This document shows, piece by piece, positions 39,032 through 48,371 of a DNA stretch of 64,000 nucleotides. The notes under the pieces are model-generated. The model made no database searches. It had not been told where the DNA came from and saw nothing but the letters and a program-made list of their open reading frames with translations. Source of the stretch: Dirofilaria immitis (Eukaryota > Nematoda > Chromadorea > Rhabditida > Onchocercidae); contig JAKNDB010000107.1 of assembly GCA_024305405.1 (NCBI GenBank), positions 4,634,501 through 4,698,500 on the forward strand, read 5' to 3'. Positions within the stretch are counted from its first letter, which is position 1. Each line of letters opens with the position of its first letter. The position numbers were made by a program, and so were the translations under genes.

Positions 39032-42000
39032 ATAACCGTAATATACCTGGAACTACTACAGAAGAATTTCGAACGTTGAAATTGAATGGGCATGTTGGAT
39101 TTGATTCGCTTCCACATCAGTTAGTTCGAAAATGCACTGAACGAGGGTAATTGCAAAATCATAGATTTAATTCGATTACTCTTCGTAGAGTTCTCAATTT
39201 TAAAGTCGAAATTTAATACTAGGGCTAAATAGAATTTTTGAAATTTTCGTTTGTCATTTGAATCTAAGCAGAAAATTCCATATAATTAAAATTTCGCTGT
39301 AATTCAATGACTTTTTTTTTTACTTTTTTACTTTTCTCTTAATTTATATAGATGATTTTTAGATTTCAGTTCAATTTGATGTGTGTTGGTGAAACAGGCA
39401 TGGGTAAAACAACACTGATCGAATCCTTGTTTAATATGAAGCTTGAATTTCGTCCTTGTAATAATGAACTTAAGACCGTAGAACTGCTTTCAAGAACATA
39501 CGGTAAACGCATAACTATTGCGGTTTTATAGCTTCATCGTATTCGTTAAAGTATTTCATTTCTAAAATTATTCGTATTTAGATGTTGTGGAAGGTGGAAT
39601 TAGACTAAAGTTGACTATTGTTGAAACTGCTGGATTTGGTGACCAACTTGATAAAGACAGAAGGTTAGTAGTATACGATAATCAAATATGCGCATTTTTT
39701 TTAACCATTTAATTTAATTTCGAGAAATATAGCAGTATTGTGTAATGCTTAAAATAATAGCTAATATTATTAGCTTTGTGATTTTTAGTTATTTAAGCCA
39801 TGTATCAAAAAAGAGCATGCATTTCTGATATGCCTGAAATAAAGTGTTAGACAAAAGATATAAGTGTTCACTTTACTGAGAAAAACTTCAAGATACGCAG
39901 ATGACAGATACTCAACCGTAATTTGCCTCTTAGAAATGATTTAATTCATGTGCCAGTATCTAGATTATTTACAGCAAATAGAGAATTCTTTCAAACAAAA
40001 TAAAAATTTGAAAATAGGTAACGAGATTGTTTATCTCATTTCAGAAGTATGGCCTGGTAATATTTGTGCAAATAACTACTTCATTTTAGTGCTCAGGTAA
40101 TCGTTGATTTCATAAATGAGCAGTTCGAAAAGTATTTAAAGGAAGAATTAAAAATCAAACGCTGTTTGGATTATTATGACGATACACGTATCCATGCTTG
40201 TCTATATTTCATATCGCCTACAGGACATGGGTTTGTATGATTATAATTTATCGTAATATAAGAATTTGAAAATGAAAACTAGCGATTCATTTTTTGCTCA
40301 AGAAGTCGAAGGTAATTTTACTAAATCATTTAATTATAATATTAGTTTTGTATGACAAAATGTTACTTTTGCCAGCTTTTTCACTTTTCCCAGTATATAC
40401 AACTGGAATCAGAGATTTCTGTTTTTCGAAAAAGATGTGCTTTCGAAAATATTTAAATGATATGCTTTTTTGAAAGTCCTATGGATTTTCTTATGTTTGT
40501 CTGACAGTGGCTGTGAACATTTGTCCGTTTTTTTTCCATTATAATCGCCGAACGAATTAAATTTAAGTATAATGCTAATGGGTTTTTTCTTCATCTCTCT
40601 TTTTTCATCTTCAGTTTCGATTTGTTATCAGAATTTTTCCATACATTTATATTTATTTATTGAACTTTTTATGCTGTTATTTCAAGGTTGGAAGGTCTAA
40701 TCGAAATTGCTGTCACTAAAGAAAATGAATATAGGATCTTGACAGCAGTTCCTTAGTTCAGCTTATATTAACCTATTATTAGTCATGTCAAAAATTAAAT
40801 ATTAATTTCTGAGCTAGAAAACATCGTCCGAACATTTATGGCCAAAATTACTTACCTAGTACATGATTATTAATTGGTCAGTATAAGCTGACTAAACTTT
40901 TTATTTCAAAATCTTTTTCATTATTTCGGTTGACATTCTAGTATCCACTGTTTGTTTCTGTTGGACAATGTTACTAAGATGGTAGACAAAATATATCCAT
41001 TGCTACCTCTGTTATAAATATAGCTATGTTTTAATTATTAACATTTTAACTAATTAGCATTGCGTAGAATGGTTTGAAACTGTACATGCACGAATCATTG
41101 CTTCAATCTCTGCTACGTGACAAAGTCCTTACCATGAATCGCGATATAGTATAAATAAATTTTTCACCTGTATAAGTTCTTTAAGGGTTCCGAAAAAACG
41201 TAAACTGCTGATATTAAAGCATTTTCTCCTCTCTTTTTTGCAATTTTTTCTCCTATAATTTTTTTATATTTCTTCTCAGTGATTTATACTGTATCATTTG
41301 CCGCCATCTGGCTTTATTGTTCCTGTGTTCCAGATGGCCTCTGCTTATTTTATTCTCCATCTGTCTCATTTTATTTTTTTTTTTGGGAAAACTTTACCAT
41401 TTTCCTTTTGCCTCTCCTCCGTTTCGTCATTTAAATGATTTAATTGAACTACAATGACTCCTTCCTCAGACAAAAAAAATAATAATGCAAAAAGAAAAAG
41501 GCGTAGGCGGGATGAAGAAGCAATCCTCCATCATATATTTCAATTTTTTCTCTTTGGCTTTTTATATGAGATAACCAGTTTTTCGTATAGTTTAAATGTG
41601 ATGAATTTTGTCATATCAAAATAGTGAAACTTATATTAATGTTATTTCTTCATTCTAACGGCATGATTTTGATCAATATGTAAGGCTATTCTAAAATAGA
41701 ATTCTTAATGCTCTTTTCCTCATTCTTTTTCCAGTCTTGTCTTCTGGATTACAAATGAAGAAGCGAAATTTCCTCAATTCATTGTTTAGAATAATTTATT
41801 ATACATCTCATAATAATAAGATAATATATTTTCTGATGAGCTAGCAGAAACTTCCCAAGATTACTGATAAGATAGCTCAGTGACATATTTTTGTCAAAAT
41901 TCTCCACAATCATGACGACAATCGTTTTAGCTGAAATAGATGTTTAGTTTGATTTTTTTAACGATCATAAAAAAATCATTAGAATTCTTCTACATCCTAC

Positions 42001-45000
42001 CTTTTATTTAATTCTCAAAGTATTATATTAAAAATCAGAGAATGATATCATTACTTGAACATAGCAAAACACTATGAAGAGAATTAAGTATTATAATCAT
42101 ATGATATTTACATTTGACCAATATTCATTATTATTCTTTTAATTACGGAAGAAGAAATCTCTTCTTTTTCTTATTCTTTTGATTCTTGATATCTCGATAA
42201 GAGTCATACGGATTAGTCTTGTTGTTTGAGAAAGAAATTGCATGCAAATTCTTCCTTTCTTTTCTACTTCTGGTATCATTATTTCTAATATCATTATATG
42301 TTATTTTGCTGTTCATTGTGTCATGTCGTGTTATGTCCTCTTTATTGTGTCGTAAGATTCTATGTTTGAGGATGACACGACGTCTTATTCTGTGCTATCA
42401 AATTATTTTCTCAGTAGATCGTCATTCTTTTTTCGATAATGAAACTATGAACATTAACTGCTTATTTGTTGTGGAGAAAGTAAGATTAATATATCATTAC
42501 TAATTGGTTTTTGTTCATTATGATTAATGAGCCTTGAAAGTTTGTGATACCGTATTTCAGCATTTTTTCCTGAAGTTGATAAATGTGATGATTCGAAAGA
42601 GAAAATATCTTCCTGAAAATTGACAAATATATCAGCGAAATGTTTTTTCTTTTCATAATTCTCTTTTTTTCAAACATGTATTTTGTCGTACATTTTTTAT
42701 TTCTCTATATTGAAAAATTTTATCTCCAAATGTATAAGATACAATGACAGTATTTGTTAATTAAAAGAATGATTATTAATTCGTGCCTTTTTTAAACATC
42801 TTTTTGAATTTTAGAAAGTATTTCAATGAACAAATATAAGTTTTGATTGTGGTGTTCTCTCTCGTTTTGTTGTTAAGATAAATAGTGATTTAGTTATGGC
42901 ACAGTTAAGTTCATTCATAACTTTTGCTTGCTTTCCATTAAAAATTTTCTTTATATGAGCAATTGTTTCATATCACTTTTTGGGAAAACATTTTTAATTC
43001 CTTACTTGCTAAATCGTCAAGATTACTGTCGCTTTATTGTTCTATTTCTCCTTTTTCTTTTCAATACAGTGCTGTTGGCGAGTATTTATCTGGAATACTT
43101 AACATTTGGAAAAATTTGTATCACAGACACCCATTTAATAATGACATAGCAAACATACAAAGTTAGATCTTACAGTAATCTGACTATGCATTGAATGTAC
43201 TCTTTCCAACCTTAGAAATTTGTTTTGCTGCTGCGGCTTTCATCGATCATACAGCACTTCCGTTTATTTCATGGTCTCATTCATAGTAAAATGTTCCCGG
43301 TATATCGATGTCTTCATGACGCCTAATGCTTTATTAATTGTTTTTTAAATAATTTTGATCATTTCTACTCAATTATTTAAAATTAGGTTATTTGAACAAA
43401 CGAATTTAGAGAAATGTCTTGATAATTAAAGTTAAAATTATAACCTTTTCGAAATGCTTTACCATATTATTCTAGATAAATAACAACTGTTAAATAAAGC
43501 GACCAAAAACTAGACTGTTCTGCGAAAATAATATATCGTTTATTAAATAAATGAATAGAATTGTATTATTCGTATTTTCAACAAAACCTTTGTGAGTTAA
43601 GATCGGTTTGCACTTTTCCTTCGTTTTTTGACTTAATTAGAACAAGTTTTTATCAAAATTTTCCATTTTAAGGCTTAAAGCACTCGATGTTGTAACTCTG
43701 CAACGGCTTGCAGAACGGGTGAATGTCATACCTGTGATTGCGAAAGCTGATACCACTTGCAAGGATGAACTTATAAGATTCAAAAGCAAGGTACGTTGTC
43801 TACTTTTATATTTTTGAAATTTACGATGTGTTCAACAAACATTGAAAACTTCAACTTCATATTGATAATGGATTTCCTAATTTCTTATCCGCCCTAATTA
43901 TTTGACATCAATTCATCAAAAAATTGCTTCGTTCTCATTATTTCCATAGGTTTATTTGAAAAATTATACATTACATTTTAAAATGCATTAATTTTACTGG
44001 GTGATATACTCAGATGTGCATGCAGTTACGTAACACATCGTGAATATCATATCATATCCGTAAAAGTGGACATTTCTACGGATTTGAGGATTTATTTTTC
44101 TAAATTTTCTTTTTTGTTTCATTTTTAGCCACACTGATAGAACTTTCATTGGAATAAAATGAGTACTTAAGTAGTTGATACTTAACTACTATCAATGAAG
44201 CAAAATCATTTCTTTTTAAACTGTTTAAATCCTCTTCATATTCATCTGCTATATATTATTTTCTCTTCTTCTTATGATTCTAATAATATGGAAATTATCT
44301 TTCATTATTTATTTCATTCAAATTTTCATTGCTCAATACTAATTTCTTTTTTCTAGATTTTAAGCGAGTTACGAAGTCACAATATTCCCATCTATCAGTT
44401 TCCGACTGACGACGAGACGGTGCGAGCAATAAATACGGAATTAAATCAACTTGTACCATATGCTGTTGTGGGTAGTACTGATTTTGTGAAAAAGAAAACG
44501 GCAAAATGGTTCGAGCACGTCGATATCCGTGGGGAATGGTTGAAGGTATATATATATATGTATATATTTTTCCAATGTTCGTTAATTTGCATGGAATACA
44601 AAACAGAAATTTGTGGTGCAATTGTTCAGTTTTAAGAATAATCAGTTTAGTTTGACCAGTGAGAAATTAAGGTAAGTTTTCTAAGTATTGGCACGATGAG
44701 TTCCATTCGAAAAGTTTTGCTCATGTCAGTTAAGAAAAAGATACGCAACACTGTTTAGATGTTGCGTTTGGTTCTAAATTAGATTAATTTCAGGTTGACT
44801 GGAATTTAATTTTTTCAAGCTTTAAACTATGATTTCAAATTGCAGTTGAAAATGAGGAACACTGCGATTTCGTCAAATTACGTGAAGCAGTATTACGCAC
44901 AAATGTGGATGCATTACGTGAACGAACACACAGGGTGCTTTATGAAGCATACCGTCGTGAACGTTTACGCGCAATGAAAGTTGGTGATGGTGATACAGGA

Positions 45001-45851
45001 CCTAAAATGATGGAAGCTTTCGCACAGGTTTTTTTGATTTTGTAAATTCACTAGATTCTTCCGTTTTTTAACTCTGATCTACTCAAATTTTACAATAGTA
45101 GCGGAATCGAATACACAGCACTTCATATCTGTGTATTGTTTAATGAAATATGATTTGATTTGAAATACGAAAAATATCATTTTACATCTCATTACAGTAG
45201 TATATATATTTTAGAGTAATAACGATTCTTTTTTTTTGTGATTTACAAAAGCTCTTTAAAAACATTTAGCGGGAAAGCAAACAGTAGCGAAAAAAGATCC
45301 ACGTAGGTACAGCGTCATACATCCAAACTTAGTTAATGCGGGAACTTTTATCTTTCATTTCTGTAAATATTTAGTCTGAATAATTTCGTTTTACTATTTT
45401 TTCATTTGGTGGCAACATGACATTTTATAGAAGCAACGTGAATTCATTGATGAAATGACAAATAGGGACAAAGTTTTGCGCGAGGAATTTGTTGCACGGG
45501 TCAATAAAAAGAAGAAGAGATGAAAAGAAGGGAAGAACTGGTTGGTTCTTCTTTTTCGCGAAATCATCCCTTAAGATTTATTCCCGGAAGCTGAAGATCC
45601 TAGAAAGTTTCACATGATTTTTTTTCAGATTAATACAAATTCTACATAATTGTTTTTCTAGAAATTTTACAAATTTTTCTTTAACTTTTTGTAAGGGATT
45701 TTCCTATTTCTTGCAGCTGAATTTACGAACCAAAGAGATCAGCGATAATTTCGATGAAGAATTGCGACGTATCGAATCACAGATGCATACACTTTTAGAG
45801 GAGAAAGCGAAATATGAATTGAAAACAACTGGGAAAAAGGGAAAGAAGTAA
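39032..45851 (+). CDS. unc-61: septin, SEPT6 group (GTP-binding cytoskeletal protein)
   Basis: Septins form hetero-oligomeric filaments at the cell cortex and cytokinesis ring. Exons: 39032-39146, 39363-39502, 39582-39663, 40090-40230, 43673-43790, 44357-44545, 44846-45027, 45431-45540 and 45717-45851 (TAA). Landmarks: [16 protein letters not shown]-loop [11 protein letters not shown]3 region [38 protein letters not shown]4 [13 protein letters not shown], septin-unique [13 protein letters not shown] and [14 protein letters not shown], then a coiled coil ending [14 protein letters not shown] and the VENEEHCDF region fit human SEPT6/8/11; assignment to worm unc-61 rather than unc-59 is from memory and less sure. 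Exons 44357-44545 and 45431-45540 are each one base short at A5 runs (44489-44493, 45506-45510). A 3.4 kb intron separates exons 4 and 5. Confidence 0.93.
40754..40894. repeat. imperfect inverted repeat in septin intron 4
   Basis: TAGTTCAGCTTATATTAACC at 40754-40773 pairs with GGTCAGTATAAGCTGACTA at 40876-40894 with a few mismatches. A smaller TGCTGTCA/TGACAGCA pair lies at 40708-40747. These may be the ends of a small decayed DNA element. The rest of the 40231-43672 intron shows nothing else that can be supported. Confidence 0.45.
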
Positions 45852-46935
45852 GAGGAAATCCTACCTAGCGCATTCCATCTTTTGTTGTTACTTTTGGTGA
45901 TTTCATCTTCTTCATACTCTCCCTTCCTCTTGCACTTTTTGCAAAATGATATTTTGGTAACAGGCATTTTCGTTTTGCTGCCCTGACAGTTATATGTGCA
46001 GTATTATTGTTGAAGTTTAAAGCTTTTGTTTGCTAAACTCTGTAAATGATTTTACCAAAACTCAACTTGCCGATTGAGGTCGTACTATAGAATTTTTGTT
46101 TGAAAATAACATTGAATTGAAGTGAGTTTACTTGATGTTATCAAAAAGAAATTTTTCTTATTAAAATAGTGAATGAGATGATGAATACTTTATTTTAGCA
46201 GATTTGTATGATCACAGTAGGATTTTTCCAGAATTTGACCGGAATTAGTAAGCTTAACTATTTTATGGTAACTGTTTGAATTCGACCTCATTATCGAGCG
46301 TATAGTCGGAAACTGTGCGATCGATTCTTTTAGTCATGAGGATTTGCTTATTGTATTTTTTCCATCTATTTTTATATTGTTTTTTTTCCGGAAATTATCA
46401 TCAAAAATATGTGAGTGCAATTAAAAATTGTAACTGAAATTGTGTTATATCAATATTAGTCTTTGGAATTGGAAAATTGAATTAGTAGCTTTTTAGATGT
46501 CATGATTTTTTCGAAATTTCTGGATTTGTTGCGTCATTTGATTTTAGATCTTTTCTGCGAAAAGTTTTTTTCCGTTTATGCCAAAATTCCTTCAACTTCT
46601 TCATATTATTAGTGGACAAAAATTCATTTGACAGTTTTGATATCTGAAAAGGATAAAATTTTAGACAGTTTATTAATGTTGTTTCTTTTCTTATCTCCAT
46701 AATGAAAGTTGGAAGCTATAGGACATTTCAGCTTTTTTAATTGTAGAGAAGAAATATATATTATGTGGGGATGATATTTTCATACTGGAAAAAATGGCAT
46801 CGATTTCAAGGACAGGAAATAGCTTCTTTTTTCTTCCGGTTTATTTATAGATTAAATTTTTGTCCACTAATAATATGAAGAAATTGAATTATGGAGAATG
46901 TTTTATATATAATTTAACTTCTTCACTCAATTTCA
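45852..46935. other. septin 3' flank and intergenic region
   Basis: Contains the presumed septin 3' UTR and one arm of a long-spaced inverted repeat. A minus-strand frame below 46638, preceded by a good acceptor and ending DATNPEISKKS, could be a terminal exon of an unknown minus-strand gene, but no partner exon was found. Confidence 0.35.
46591..46888. repeat. 35-base inverted repeat with 230-base spacer
   Basis: The sequence at 46591-46625, read in reverse complement (TTTTTGTCCACTAATAATATGAAGAA core), recurs on the plus strand at 46854-46888 with about two differences. The spacer is unrelated. This could be an inverted duplication or a hairpin-forming small element. Confidence 0.7.
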
Positions 46936-46947
46936 GTAAGGATAAGG

Positions 46948-47782
46948 ATGGAGAAATTATCATTGCTTTTCTTGATTTCTGTTCTTTTTATGGCGATTTG
47001 TAATTTTGAGACGAAGGAAAGAGTTGAAACGAAGTGGATTTTTGGTGCATCTGATGGTATTGGTTTTTCCAAATTATTAATATCCAAATTAATAAATCTG
47101 ATTCCGTTGCAGCCAGTTTTTTTGAAAATGTAAAGCAGATTTTGTTTTCAATGTTTAAACTCCACATTATCGAACATCGAATGTTTTTTCTTATCGCTGA
47201 TCATTGATTCGCTCCGTTTTTAGCTATTATTTTCCTAAAATACGACAGTGATTAATAGTTGATTTGCGAAAGTTTTGCTATCGAAGATTCAAACCACATC
47301 ATTTTTCTCCTTTGATAACTAATCAAAATTCAATTTTTCTTTCATAGTAGTTATCGAGACTGTTCTATGTTAGTATTAGCGGTTAGATCTATCGTTTGTT
47401 TTATACATATTATTCGGAAATGCTTTTACTGGACCGTTTAATCGGTCAAAAAAATTTCTTGTTGCTCCTATTCACAAAAACATAAATCTATTTTCAGCGA
47501 TTTAGTCAAGATATTCAATCTTTTACATGAGAAAGGAGCCCATTTTTGATCTGGTCTAACTTATTGCGGATCTTATCTCTTGTACGAAGTTCTTTTTATT
47601 CAAATTTTGCAATATTAAAGAAACCTAAATTAGCGTGAGAGGTCTCAAAAGAGATCATCCTGTGCATTTGATTTCACTTATTTTTACATTTCCTTTTTCA
47701 GCTCTTTTGTTTAATATTTCGTTCATTTTTATCACTGAAACTGTTGTTATTATAAAAAATGGTTTTGTGTTACAGATATGTA
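46948..47782 (+). CDS. possible tiny secreted peptide
   Basis: ATG 46948 opens with a textbook signal peptide (MEKLSLLFLISVLFMAICNF) followed by ETKERVETKWIFGASDG. An acceptor (CAATTTCAG) lies 12 bases before the ATG, the right place for spliced-leader addition. A donor-like GTATTG follows GCATCTGATG; joining to the acceptor at about 47775 would add two codons and a stop, giving roughly 38 residues. Reading on without splicing gives 61 codons. No family is recognised. It could be chance, or the start of a gene whose later exons I cannot see. Confidence 0.3.
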
Positions 47783-48371
47783 GTTGCAATGAAATTTAAG
47801 GAAAAGGCAAAATCTGCTATCGGAACTTAAAATCTTCATTATAAGCAGGAAAGAAACGTATTGTAAATCGTAAATTGTAGACGATTTACACCCAGTATCA
47901 AAGAACATCGAATTTCCCTTTATAAATTGAATAATTCATTTTGGACATAAAAAAATTTGCGATTATTCATCGGGAAACATATATATAATTTTCCTTCATA
48001 AATTGAATCTTGCATCTACAGGTTTATATGCATTTTTGATTTTTTAATCATCTTAATTGATAATAATTTCCACTAATGCGATGTTTCAATATATAATGCA
48101 TGCATCTGCTAACACTGCTAAATATAAAAATGCCAAATCAAGAATTATAGAACGAAGAATATGGAAGTTTATAGTATCTCAGGAAATCACTGAATGGAAA
48201 GAACTACATATTCATATTTATGTTTTTTTTTTTTCGGCAAACAATATGCATTTAGGACCAATAGGTCATTACAACAAGCATTGAAACTACTATTGATTGT
48301 TTTTATTTTTTAGTTCATAACACTTGATTAATTTATATATGAACATATATGAACAAAAGGTATCCTAAAAT
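47783..48371. other. intergenic, nothing recognised
   Basis: AT-rich. A 75-codon plus-strand ORF at 48057-48284 shows no protein family feature. The right edge should carry the 3' UTR of the minus-strand repeat protein gene. Confidence 0.35.

Noticed and set aside
44489..45510. Programmed ribosomal frameshifting in the septin
   Set aside because: Two shifts at plain A5 runs in different exons, and the same pattern in unrelated genes, make sequence error much more likely.
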